This document shows, piece by piece, positions 32,614 through 40,367 of a stretch of DNA of 64,000 bases. Source of the stretch: Tepidanaerobacter syntrophicus. GTDB taxonomy: Bacteria > Bacillota > Thermosediminibacteria > Thermosediminibacterales > Tepidanaerobacteraceae. Where the stretch lies: contig NZ_DF977002.1 in NCBI RefSeq assembly GCF_001485475.2, positions 1 to 64,000 of the forward strand, written 5' to 3'. Position numbers and translations under genes: made by a program. The notes under the pieces are model-generated. The model worked only from the letters and a program-made list of their open reading frames with translations. It was not told where the DNA came from and ran no database searches. Within the stretch, counting starts at the first letter, position 1; each line of letters opens with the position of its first letter.

Positions 32614-33897
32614 CTATTTCATAATTTCTTTTGGCATAACTACCGAGACAGCATGTCGTGAAAGATTGAAAAATGTGTTGAGTCTCTTTGTAACATCCTC
32701 AAAGCTAATTTCTTCTAAGATATTTAAGTAATCGAATATATTTACATTTTTGTGATGATATGCAACAAATGCGCTGCTTATAAACTCTAATGAATTAAAT
32801 CCTTGAATAAATTCACCGATGTGTTTTTTCTTTACTCTTTCAAAATCATCAGATGAAATTCCTTTGCTGAGACTATCTGAGATAATTTGTTCAAGTTCTT
32901 TATGAAGTCTTTCAGGGTCAGGGGTTTCGCCGCCTATTGTGCAAAAACCATAATCTTTTTGCCCTTCATAATTGAAGCTGAATCTATCATCTATGAGTCC
33001 CTCTTCATAAAGCTTTTCATAGGATTTTGAACTGCGTCCTAGTAAAATTTCAAGCAGTATATCAGTAGCTATTTCCTTTTTCAAAAGCGGTCTGCCGTCG
33101 TATCCCACGTCTATGTCTTTAAAGCCCATCAGAAAAAGCGGCTCTGCAGTGTCAAGGTATGTGGTATGAGAAGGTTTATATATTGTAGGAGGCTCATCGG
33201 GGTAAATTCTCTTTATCTCTGCTTTAAGAGGAGAAGCTTTTGCCTGTCTGCTTTTTTCCACTATCTCAAAAACCGTCTCAGGCTGTATGCAACCGCTTAC
33301 GAATAATACCATATTGCTTGGATGATAAAAGGTGTTATAACATTTATATAATGTATCTACATCAATTTTCTGTATAGACTCCAGTGTTCCCCCTATATCT
33401 ATCCTAACCGGATGTTTATGGTAAAGGCATTTTAAAAGGTTAAGTAAAAGCTGCCAATCAGGCTCGTCCTCATACATCTCAAGTTCTTGGGCTATAATGC
33501 CTCTTTCTTTCTCTACACTTTCCTTGGTAAAGTAAGGAGTTTCTACAAATTCCAGAAGCAATTTTAGATTTTCTTCGAATTTTGATGTAGAAGAAAACAG
33601 GTATGTGGTGTAATTATAGCTGGTAAAAGCATTTGTCGAGGCTCCCAGCTCTGAAAACTTATCAAAAACGTTGCCATATTCCATATCAAACATTTTATGT
33701 TCTAAAAAATGTGCTATGCCTTCAGGAACTTTTATCTGCTCACCTGTATCCGGCACAACAAATTCGTTGTCTACGGAACCATAGTGTGTAGAATACATTG
33801 CGAAAACTTTATTATAATCCATCTTTGGCACTACAAATACTTTAAGACCATCTTTTAAGTTTTTGGAAACTAGGCGTTCTCCTAAATATGCGTCCAT
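32614..33897 (-). CDS. M16 family zinc peptidase, YfmH-like
   Basis: A 427-residue insulinase-type peptidase. The inverted zinc motif HxxEH is in EGIAHFLEHKMF (about 63), with the downstream Glu region (ERGIIAQELEMYEDEP). It pairs with the preceding gene, whose product lacks this motif. B. subtilis homologues YmfH/YmfF are annotated as associated with EF-P 5-aminopentanol modification; this is family knowledge. No signal peptide. ATG with GGGTGG; 13 nt after its partner. Confidence 0.88.
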   Translation of the reverse strand: MDAYLGERLVSKNLKDGLKVFVVPKMDYNKVFAMYSTHYGSVDNEFVVPDTGEQIKVPEGIAHFLEHKMFDMEYGNVFDKFSELGASTNAFTSYNYTTYLFSSTSKFEENLKLLLEFVETPYFTKESVEKERGIIAQELEMYEDEPDWQLLLNLLKCLYHKHPVRIDIGGTLESIQKIDVDTLYKCYNTFYHPSNMVLFVSGCIQPETVFEIVEKSRQAKASPLKAEIKRIYPDEPPTIYKPSHTTYLDTAEPLFLMGFKDIDVGYDGRPLLKKEIATDILLEILLGRSSKSYEKLYEEGLIDDRFSFNYEGQKDYGFCTIGGETPDPERLHKELEQIISDSLSKGISSDDFERVKKKHIGEFIQGFNSLEFISSAFVAYHHKNVNIFDYLNILEEISFEDVTKRLNTFFNLSRHAVSVVMPKEIMK

Positions 33898-33910
33898 TAT
33901 TTTCCACCCT

Positions 33911-35182
33911 TCAGTCGATTTTATTTAAGAAGAAGATAGTATCTAACTTAATTTTTTGTGCAACATTTACGACATCATCTTTTGTCACCTTTTGCAGTTT
34001 ATCTACAATTTCATCTGTCGTTTCATCTACGCCGTTTATTATACCGTCAAGGCGAGACTGGATGATTGCAGAGGGGCTGTCTGCCGCTTCCTTAAAGGCA
34101 TTTACAAGGCTTTTTACCGCACTGTCAAACTCATAAGCCGAAATATTGCCTTTTTCCATATCTTCAACTTGCTTACCTATTATATCCAGCGCCTTGTCTT
34201 TTTTGCTAAACTCTATTCCGGAGCTTATAAGCATCAAGCCCTTATTTTTTTCAAGCTTGGAAAATGCATAATAAGCCAGGCTTTCCTTTTCCCTTACATT
34301 TTGGAAAAGCTTAGAATACGGGCCTCCGCCTAATATGCTATTATAGACCGCTAAAGCATAATAATCCGAATCGCCATACTTTGTATTTGTCCTAAATCCC
34401 AGAGCAAGTTTTCCTTGATTTACATCTTGCTTTTCTTCAACATATTTAGGTTTTTCCACAATTTTCTCAGAAAACTCGGTATTTATCTTCTTGATGTCTT
34501 TTCTCTGGATAAAAAACATTTCTTTTATCAGTTTTTCTATTTTATTTTCATCGATATCACCTAGTATAAAAAGATCCATGGGGCAGGTAGTAATGCATTC
34601 ATTATAATAGCTGTATAAATTATTACTGTCTATAGTCTGTAAATCCTCTACACTACCGTATTTGTAAATGCTGAATGGTTCGCCTTCGCACATTTCCTGA
34701 ATACATCTTTCGATTACATAATTAAACTTATCATTATAGAGAGATTCGATGTTTCTTTTTAGGATTTCTTTTTCTTGATCTACGTATTCTTTTTTAAAGC
34801 TGCCATTTTCTGTAAGAGGATTTTGCACCACGTCCTGAAAGACTTTTAATCCTTCTTCAATCAGGTTTTCTTCTCCTATAAATTTTGGATTAGGTATTTC
34901 CATGTAAAATTCCAAGACATGCACTTCGCCACGTTTTAATATATCGCTGTCGGTGCTTGTCCCATAAAGATTTTCAAGAAATAGATTCATACTCCTTTGA
35001 GTAGGGAAATTCTGACTGCCTCTTTTTAATACAAAGGGCAAAAGTGCGGTTTTTGTCGCAATTTCTTTCTTTAATTCCTGATGAACGAATAAATAAAAAT
35101 TAATGGTTTTAAATTTTGAAGTAGGGTAAATATGGATATTTATATTATTCTCTAAAGCTTTTTGTTTAAATAAGTTCCCCAA
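33911..35182 (-). CDS. M16 family partner protein without zinc motif, YfmF-like
   Basis: A 423-residue M16-fold protein. At the place where HxxEH should be, the sequence reads TALLPFVLKRGSQNFPTQ, so it cannot bind zinc. The C-terminal M16 domain with the R/Y substrate region is present (KLFQNVREKESLAYYAFS). Such inactive subunits form heterodimers with an active one, here the next gene. TTG start with AGGAGG upstream. Confidence 0.85.
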   Translation of the reverse strand: MGNLFKQKALENNINIHIYPTSKFKTINFYLFVHQELKKEIATKTALLPFVLKRGSQNFPTQRSMNLFLENLYGTSTDSDILKRGEVHVLEFYMEIPNPKFIGEENLIEEGLKVFQDVVQNPLTENGSFKKEYVDQEKEILKRNIESLYNDKFNYVIERCIQEMCEGEPFSIYKYGSVEDLQTIDSNNLYSYYNECITTCPMDLFILGDIDENKIEKLIKEMFFIQRKDIKKINTEFSEKIVEKPKYVEEKQDVNQGKLALGFRTNTKYGDSDYYALAVYNSILGGGPYSKLFQNVREKESLAYYAFSKLEKNKGLMLISSGIEFSKKDKALDIIGKQVEDMEKGNISAYEFDSAVKSLVNAFKEAADSPSAIIQSRLDGIINGVDETTDEIVDKLQKVTKDDVVNVAQKIKLDTIFFLNKID

Positions 35183-35307
35183 TTAATAAGCCTCCTTGTC
35201 TTGCTTGTCTTATCTTATAAGCATTAAGTAATCTTCGCCTTTAAAACGCAAAATTCCTGCTTTAATCTCGGTAAAAATAAGCGAGATTCATAAAAGTAAA
35301 AAAGGGT

Positions 35308-35336
35308 TTGAAATAAAATATAAATTATAGTATAAT
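35308..35336 (+). promoter_or_regulatory. tRNA-Pro promoter
   Basis: TTGAAA (35308-35313), 17-bp spacer, TATAAT (35331-35336). Transcription would start around 35343, at the tRNA 5' end. The tract 35183-35307 shows no gene. Confidence 0.85.
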
Positions 35337-35344
35337 AGGTGCGT

Positions 35345-35421
35345 CGGGGCGTAGCGCAGTTTGGTAGCGCGTTCGGTTCGGGTCCGAAAGGCCGTGGGTT
35401 CAAATCCCGCCGCCCCGACCA
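35345..35421 (+). tRNA. tRNA-Pro (CGG)
   Basis: A 77-nt cloverleaf with encoded CCA on the plus strand. The acceptor stem pairs CGGGGCG with CGCCCCG, the anticodon loop is TTCGGGT with anticodon CGG, and the T-loop is GTTCAAATC. It reads CCG codons. Single-gene unit with its own promoter and terminator, opposite to all neighbours. Confidence 0.97.
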
Positions 35422-35457
35422 TAAATAATATAAAGTAAAGAAGCCTTCATTGATTAT

Positions 35458-35484
35458 AAAACAGCCTACATGGCTGTTTTTATT
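35458..35484. terminator. Bidirectional terminator between tRNA-Pro and scfB
   Basis: AAAACAGCC-TACAT-GGCTGTTTT followed by TATT on the plus strand; the A-rich left side gives T-rich sequence on the minus strand. It lies between converging tRNA-Pro (+) and the SCIFF maturase gene (-). Confidence 0.85.
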
Positions 35485-35489
35485 CGTCT

Positions 35490-36860
35490 CTATTCAGATG
35501 AAAACAAATTTAAATAGATTGCGTATTCAATTCGCTTTTTCTGGAGTTCGCAAGTAATATGATAGGGTTTTTTCATATCGCCGCAAATTAGTAAATTGTT
35601 AGCATTGCATCCTCCGCTGCAAAAGTATCTGGCCCAGCACTTGGAACATTCTTCTTTTGCAAAGACATGTGTATCCTTCAGTATATCCACAATTTTTTGG
35701 TCAAGCTTTCCGTCAGCCACATTTCCCATTAAAAACTCATCTTGCCCTACAAACTGGTGGCATGGGTATATGTCTCCCGAAGGAGTTACCGCAAGGTAAT
35801 CTCTGCCTGCTCCACAGGCCCATACTCTTTTATATACACATGGCCCATTATATATATCTATGTTAAAATGATAGAATTTAAAGGGTAATTTACCGGTTTT
35901 TTTACGGTTCATGTATTCCTTGGCAATTTCATCGTACTGTTTCCATAAAGTATCTAAATCTTTATCTTCTAAAAGATAATCCCCTTCTTTTCCAACAACC
36001 GGTTCGAGAGATATTTCACGAATCCCAAGGTTTGCAATATGAAAAACATCTTTTGCAAAATCAAGATTGTGCTTTGTAAAAGTACCTCTTACATAATATT
36101 CTTTGTTATCCTTTTCTCTAAGTTCCACAACCCTTTTTATATTAGGCACTATTTTATCATAACTGCCACTGCCGTCTGCCCTCACTCGAATAAAATCGTT
36201 TACTTCTTTTCTGCCATCAAGGCTTAAAACTATGTTGTCCATATTCTCATGGAGATATTCAATGGTTTCATCGTCTAGCAGCACTGCATTTGTTGTTATT
36301 GTGAAATGAAATCTTTTACCCCATGTTTTTTTGAGTATACGCGCATAAGAAATAACTTCTCTTATAGTGTCCATAGCAAGCAATGGCTCACCGCCAAAAA
36401 AGTCAACTTCCACATCTTCCATGTCTCCCGAATTTTCTGCAAGAAATTCTAGGGCTTTTTTACCTACTTCGCTGCTCATTATTTCTCTTTTGCCGTGATA
36501 ATCTCCCTTTGACGCAAAGCAATATTTGCAGCGTAAATTGCAGTCATGGGCAACGTTAAAACAAAGAGCTTTTACGTACTGCCTTGTATCTAGTTTGTCT
36601 AGAATAGCATTTGTATCCAAGTTGCTAAAAAGATATCCTTCGGTTTCCATTGCCTTAATTTCTTTTAAGGCTTCCTCTATCTCAAGCTTTGAATACTTGG
36701 TTTTAAGCTTTGCGATTATATCATTATTACTCAAAGTGTTATAATAATCCAGTACATCATACGTTATATTATCTACCTCAAAAATCGAGCCGCTGTTTAC
36801 ATCCAAGACTAGATTTTTGTCAAATACTCTAAATTTATGAATCTGGCCTGCCAAATACAT
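35490..36860 (-). CDS. scfB: SCIFF peptide maturase (radical SAM/SPASM thioether synthase)
   Basis: A 456-residue radical SAM enzyme of the TIGR03974 type, which forms Cys-to-Thr thioether bonds in the SCIFF precursor. Residues 1-95 form the peptide-binding (RRE-like) N-terminus, C107/C111/C114 (CNLRCKYC) bind the SAM cluster, VDFFGGEPLL follows, and the SPASM auxiliary Cys residues are in the last third (GPCVYKRVWACGAGRDYLAV, YPCHQF, CSKCWARYFCSGGCNANNL). The 45-residue precursor gene scfA is normally just upstream but I find no such frame in 36861-37038. ATG with AGGAGAGG. Confidence 0.9.
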   Translation of the reverse strand: MYLAGQIHKFRVFDKNLVLDVNSGSIFEVDNITYDVLDYYNTLSNNDIIAKLKTKYSKLEIEEALKEIKAMETEGYLFSNLDTNAILDKLDTRQYVKALCFNVAHDCNLRCKYCFASKGDYHGKREIMSSEVGKKALEFLAENSGDMEDVEVDFFGGEPLLAMDTIREVISYARILKKTWGKRFHFTITTNAVLLDDETIEYLHENMDNIVLSLDGRKEVNDFIRVRADGSGSYDKIVPNIKRVVELREKDNKEYYVRGTFTKHNLDFAKDVFHIANLGIREISLEPVVGKEGDYLLEDKDLDTLWKQYDEIAKEYMNRKKTGKLPFKFYHFNIDIYNGPCVYKRVWACGAGRDYLAVTPSGDIYPCHQFVGQDEFLMGNVADGKLDQKIVDILKDTHVFAKEECSKCWARYFCSGGCNANNLLICGDMKKPYHITCELQKKRIEYAIYLNLFSSE

Positions 36861-36958
36861 CCTCTCCTACTGTTTTTTGCTTTTAACTGATTAAGTTTCT
36901 CCTAATTTTAACATAAAACCTTTTTGGTTTAAAGTTTGATTTTGATGTCGTATAAAAA

Positions 36959-36996
36959 ATAAGCACTTTGCGGTTTTTACACCACAAAGTGCTTAT
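36959..36996. terminator. Terminator after the transglutaminase gene
   Basis: A 12-bp stem, ATAAGCACTTTG with CAAAGTGCTTAT, followed on the minus strand by six T. It separates the riboswitch-controlled gene from scfB. Confidence 0.85.
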
Positions 36997-37038
36997 TGTT
37001 TTTCTATGTATATAATTACCCTTATTAAACCCCTCTAG

Positions 37039-37839
37039 CTAATATTCTTTCTCTTTTTTAAATTCATTTGCATTTTTCTTAAATGAAACTGCTTTACCGC
37101 TTTTTGACATTATGGAATCATAACATGCATCAACTGTAATCCAGCCTTGATTTTGAAGATATACTTCATTCCATGCATGATACTCGCTTACGTCATTTTT
37201 ATAGCCCTTGACAAGTTTTGCCGGTATGTTAATACTCCTAAGCATTGCAGCATAAAGTGCCGCATAGTCAAAACATATACCTTTTTTTGTGGAAAGCGTT
37301 TCTTCCACTGAGGGTATGTAATTACTGTTAAGGCTTTTGACCTTATCTTTGTCATACTCAAAGTTTTTTACTATGTAATCATATATGGCATATGCTTTTT
37401 GCTCATCGGTGCTTAAGTTTTCTGAAAGCTTTGCAGCCATCTTAGCCGCTTCCCCGTTTTTATCCCAGTAAATCGGAGATGCTGACTGTAAAAAAGGCAA
37501 TTTTTCGTCTGCTAATTTAACCTCTATATCTTTGCTGTCTTTAGGCATGTACTTGTTGCTGTCAATATACTCCAACAGCGTCAGTTTGTATGTGCCTGAA
37601 CCCATCTGAAGCGGAAGTGTTTGCCCAACATTATTTACATCGTAAAAATAACTTACATTGTTCTTTTGAATCATTACCTTTATTTTTTTATCTTTCAGCG
37701 CCTGATTTACCTTTACTATTCCAAGTTCTGCATCGCTTAAATCAAATACATCTGCCTGGCTTGCAAGAGGTTTGTTTAAAATTGGAAGCATAAACAAAAA
37801 ACACATCAAAAGGCAGAGTATCCTCTTTAGTTTAAGCAA
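37039..37839 (-). CDS. Secreted transglutaminase-fold protein
   Basis: About 266 residues. A signal peptide (basic start, hydrophobic LCLLMCFLFMLPIL, cleavage probably near ASQA) precedes a domain of unknown fold and a transglutaminase/protease-like core with triad C189 (KKGICFDYA), H221 (EYHAWNEVY) and D237 (ITVDACYDS). Such proteins can be cysteine peptidases or cross-linkers; the sequence does not decide. The start is TTG 37839, 9 nt after GGAG: an ATG 11 codons earlier lies inside the riboswitch. It has its own promoter and a c-di-GMP-I riboswitch, and stands at the end of a surface-protein locus, so it may process or cross-link those proteins. Confidence 0.88.
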   Translation of the reverse strand: MLKLKRILCLLMCFLFMLPILNKPLASQADVFDLSDAELGIVKVNQALKDKKIKVMIQKNNVSYFYDVNNVGQTLPLQMGSGTYKLTLLEYIDSNKYMPKDSKDIEVKLADEKLPFLQSASPIYWDKNGEAAKMAAKLSENLSTDEQKAYAIYDYIVKNFEYDKDKVKSLNSNYIPSVEETLSTKKGICFDYAALYAAMLRSINIPAKLVKGYKNDVSEYHAWNEVYLQNQGWITVDACYDSIMSKSGKAVSFKKNANEFKKEKEY

Positions 37840-37848
37840 AATAAAACT

Positions 37849-37936
37849 CTCCTTTCGGTAGCTGGCTGCCATCTTGCGAAGGCCCTCTAGCTTTGCGTCC
37901 CCGCGTTTCCACGAGTTTGCCTTTATCGTTTGAAAG
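37849..37936 (-). promoter_or_regulatory. c-di-GMP-I (GEMM-I) riboswitch
   Basis: On the minus strand the conserved GEMM-I blocks occur in order: AAAGGCAAAC, a helix capped by a GAAA tetraloop (CTCGTG-GAAA-CGCGGG), GGACGCAAAGC, GGGCCT, then ATGGCAGCC and CTACCG closing the aptamer. The outer strands CTTTC (37932-37936) and GAAAG (37852-37856) can pair, and GAAAG overlaps the AAAGGAG Shine-Dalgarno of the following TTG. Ligand binding that stabilises this P1 helix would hide the site, so an OFF switch acting on translation is likely. The aptamer call is strong; the direction of control is inference. Confidence 0.92.
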
Positions 37937-37982
37937 TTTAACTAAAAAAAATTCTCTCGAATCAAATATTCAATTTAGGCTA

Positions 37983-38011
37983 ATTTTACCATAATTTACA
38001 TAGATTTTCAA
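37983..38011 (-). promoter_or_regulatory. Promoter of the riboswitch leader
   Basis: TTGAAA (38006-38011 as TTTCAA on the plus strand), 17-bp spacer, TAAAAT (37983-37988). It starts just past the sortase terminator, so the transglutaminase has a separate transcript. Confidence 0.8.
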
Positions 38012-38012
38012 G

Positions 38013-38043
38013 CACAAAAAAAACCAGGCTATATATTCTCACC
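38013..38043 (-). terminator. Sortase gene terminator
   Basis: A 7-bp stem AATCAGG with CCTGGTT, followed by a run of T on the minus strand. It overlaps the stop codon of the sortase gene. Confidence 0.75.
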
Positions 38044-38673
38044 TGATTCCAAAAGGTTAGCTCTTACTATTAATCTTGGGTAAGGTTTCCTGCTGTAATC
38101 GCACGTAATAAGAGTTAAGAGTTTTTTGTCCTTTTGCGGCAGCATCACCCAGGTATCTTCTGCCTCAACAAGAAATGTCTCGGATACTACATAAGTACAT
38201 GTTTTATCCTTTACTATAATCTCGATTTTATCTCCTTTTTTAAGTTCATTTAATCTGTTAAACTGCCTGCCGTAACTCCGGCTCCGATGTGCCGAAATGC
38301 AGTAGTTGCCTATATCTCCAGGATTACCCGTGCCGGATACTGAAGCTGCCGAAATATCAAGATTGGTTTTTGTTGCGCCTTTTAATATGGGCAAGAAAAT
38401 ATTTATTTTATCAATTTTTAGCATGCCTTCCATATGAGAGTTTATATATTCTATAAGATAATCATTTTTTTTGCTTGCAAGCGGCGCAGAAGTATCTTCT
38501 TTCGGTGCTTCGTCTGGATAATCTCCCAGATCTTCCATTGTCTTGTTCCATGTTTCAATAAGCTTTTTCTGTTGATAATCGAAGTAGGCTTCTTTTAGTT
38601 TCGGATAAGATATTAAAAATATGCCGGACAAAATTAGTATTACAGCAATAAACCTTTTCATAATCCTCACCAT
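38029..38673 (-). CDS. Sortase, probably class D
   Basis: A 214-residue membrane-anchored transpeptidase: N-terminal helix (FIAVILILSGIFLIS), linker, then a sortase barrel with H129 (ISAHRSRSYGRQF), C191 (LTLITCDYS) and R200 (KPYPRLIVRAN). Size and the single N-terminal anchor fit class D, often linked to sporulating Firmicutes. The likely substrate is the MPKTG protein 83 nt upstream. Start uncertain: the first ATG lacks a site, while ATG 38661 has GGTGAGG only 3 nt away. A strong hairpin directly ahead may limit its expression. Confidence 0.9.
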   Translation of the reverse strand: MVRIMKRFIAVILILSGIFLISYPKLKEAYFDYQQKKLIETWNKTMEDLGDYPDEAPKEDTSAPLASKKNDYLIEYINSHMEGMLKIDKINIFLPILKGATKTNLDISAASVSGTGNPGDIGNYCISAHRSRSYGRQFNRLNELKKGDKIEIIVKDKTCTYVVSETFLVEAEDTWVMLPQKDKKLLTLITCDYSRKPYPRLIVRANLLESGENI

Positions 38674-38679
38674 CTTTAA

Positions 38680-38719
38680 AAATTTGCCTGGATTATATTG
38701 TAAAATATATTCCAGGCAA
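38680..38719 (-). terminator. Terminator or attenuator in front of the sortase gene
   Basis: On the minus strand TTGCCTGGA and TCCAGGCAA pair, with further A/T pairs inside the loop, followed by ATTTTT. The T-run ends only 7 nt before the sortase ATG. The sortase mRNA would come from readthrough or need antitermination; no separate promoter is visible between. Confidence 0.8.
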
Positions 38720-38755
38720 TATATAGGGGATGTTGGTTATAACAAGTTAAGCACT

Positions 38756-39580
38756 TCACTTTCTTCTTATGGTCAAGCTGGCTCCTGCAACAATCGCTAC
38801 AATGCCTGCTATATAATATATATATGGAAGTTCTTCGCCTGTTTTCGGCATTGCCGGTGCTCCCATAGGAACTTCTTCAATAGGTATTTCAATAGGGGCA
38901 GCTTCTTGAGGGGCCTCCTCAGGAATTTCTATTTCAGGAGGTATTGGCTCTCCTTCCGGAACGGGCTCCTCTTCCACTTCAACCGGAGGTTCTTCTATCG
39001 GTTCTTCTTTTTTACCGCCTCCGCCGCCTCCTCCTCCGCCGCTAGTTTCTGCGGTAAAAATCCATCTCACTTCTGCCGTAGCATTTTGAAACTCATTTCC
39101 TGTTTCAGGACCCGGAAGTTCAATAGTTGCAATTAGATTTCTACTTTCTGACGAGGCAAACCTTCCAAGGCTTATATTGCTGCTTATATCTCCAATACCA
39201 CCAGAACTTTCGCTGTTTGCTCCGGTAGCAGGACCCCGGTAAATAACTTCACCTTGATATGAAATAGTAAGTCTTAGTTGTTTTAACAAATCGGCGCCTG
39301 TAGGCTCATCTCCGATTCTTTCAGCGCGCATATAGAGAGTGAAGGGCCTGCTGTAATTATTTGTTATCTTCAGCGTTCGTGTTATTGCATCGCCCGGATT
39401 CATGCGCCCTAGGTCAAAAAGTTTTCCGCCTTCCGGCACTAAGACAAGTCCTGAAGAATCGCCTCTAAGTTCCACATCGTCGGCAGCAAAAACTCCTTCT
39501 GCACCATACATCGTAAAAACACTAGCTGCAAAAAACGAGACCAAAAGCACTATGAGATATTTTTTTATATTTTTATTCAC
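38756..39580 (-). CDS. MPKTG-type cell-wall anchored protein
   Basis: About 274 residues. Signal peptide (YLIVLLVSFFAASVFTMYGAEGVFA), a beta-rich TasA-neighbour-type domain (about 35-175, with the MNPGDAITRTLKITNNYSRPF pattern), a run of nine Gly, an acidic Pro/Glu stalk, and a C-terminal sorting signal MPKTG, hydrophobic helix and RRK tail. The first sorting residue is Met instead of Leu. Two GTG starts are possible; I choose 39580, with GGAGG 9 nt upstream. Likely a base or linker protein that the sortase attaches to peptidoglycan. Confidence 0.87.
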   Translation of the reverse strand: MNKNIKKYLIVLLVSFFAASVFTMYGAEGVFAADDVELRGDSSGLVLVPEGGKLFDLGRMNPGDAITRTLKITNNYSRPFTLYMRAERIGDEPTGADLLKQLRLTISYQGEVIYRGPATGANSESSGGIGDISSNISLGRFASSESRNLIATIELPGPETGNEFQNATAEVRWIFTAETSGGGGGGGGGKKEEPIEEPPVEVEEEPVPEGEPIPPEIEIPEEAPQEAAPIEIPIEEVPMGAPAMPKTGEELPYIYYIAGIVAIVAGASLTIRRK

Positions 39581-39634
39581 CTTCACTACCCTCCTTTGTC
39601 GGGGGGTGAATTTTATTCACCTCTAAGGTGGTGG

Positions 39635-39662
39635 CCAAGGCATGCAAGACTGCATGCCTTGG
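39635..39662. other. Perfect 12-bp hairpin between tasA-like gene 2 and the MPKTG gene
   Basis: CCAAGGCATGCA and TGCATGCCTTGG with a 4-nt loop. There is no T-run on either side, so it is not a standard terminator. It could stabilise the 3' end of the tasA-like mRNA and so set unequal levels within one operon. Confidence 0.55.
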
Positions 39663-39687
39663 AGGTTATGCTGCTTGATTTTAGGTC

Positions 39688-40278
39688 TTATTCAGGTGTG
39701 CTTTCGCTCCATGCTTCAACGCCGTCTGGCAAAGAGGTAATTCCGAACGCATCTTTATACGCCTCATGAGATGCTTGAACGGCTTCAGCTTCGACGTCAA
39801 CTTTAAGGGTTTTTCCTTGATATTCATTGCCTGTAGTTGGTCCTGCAATTGTCACACTGTCCAAAAGTAATTCTGTTTCAACGCCCTGATTCATTATCTT
39901 GTAGTAATAGTAGTACCCGCCAGAGGCGATCCATTTATCAGAATTGATTATATTTAGTGTAACATTTGTTGTTGAAAGTGTATTATCTGGTATAAACTCT
40001 TCTCCGTCAAGGGCGCCCCAAACCGGCGTTAATTTGACCCTGACATATGTTCCTTTTGAACCTGTGCTTTTAATACTTACATCCTTATTTGTTGTATCTC
40101 CGGGGTTCCAATTTGTTATGTCTTGAAAGTCATGCTCATTAATTTCAATTGCAACAGTTCCTGCTGTAAATTTATTATCGGCTGTCTGACTGTCCGTAAA
40201 CCAAGCCATAGTTCCGCCTACCACGAGAAGAGCAGCCAGTGAAAATACTAGTAAACCTATTAACAAATTCTTTCTCAT
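39688..40278 (-). CDS. TasA/camelysin-family secreted protein, copy 2
   Basis: A 196-residue protein of the TasA/CalY (M73) family, whose members form extracellular biofilm fibres. SipW-type signal peptide (LLIGLLVFSLAALLVVGGTMAWFTD) and the family core FTAGTVAIEI, NWNPGD, VSIKSTGSKGTYVRVKLTPVW. A tyrosine-rich GGYYYYYKIMN strand and a C-terminal AEAVQASHEAYKDAFG block follow. ATG with GGAGG. It is a close tandem copy of the gene 89 nt upstream, differing mainly in the middle. Confidence 0.92.
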   Translation of the reverse strand: MRKNLLIGLLVFSLAALLVVGGTMAWFTDSQTADNKFTAGTVAIEINEHDFQDITNWNPGDTTNKDVSIKSTGSKGTYVRVKLTPVWGALDGEEFIPDNTLSTTNVTLNIINSDKWIASGGYYYYYKIMNQGVETELLLDSVTIAGPTTGNEYQGKTLKVDVEAEAVQASHEAYKDAFGITSLPDGVEAWSESTPE

Positions 40279-40367
40279 CTTAAAATCCTCCTTAAAATTT
40301 TTATTTTCGTTTTAAACTAAACACGCTTTGTCTTTGATTGTTTAAATATTGCATAGAGGAATATTCT

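Noticed and set aside
36861-37038. Hidden scfA gene before the SCIFF maturase
   Set aside because: Neither strand has a frame with several Cys codons; the tract is a terminator and leader.
37840-37872. ATG start 11 codons upstream of the transglutaminase gene
   Set aside because: That ATG belongs to the conserved ATGGCAGCC element of the riboswitch, and AAAGGAG lies after it, before the TTG at 37839.
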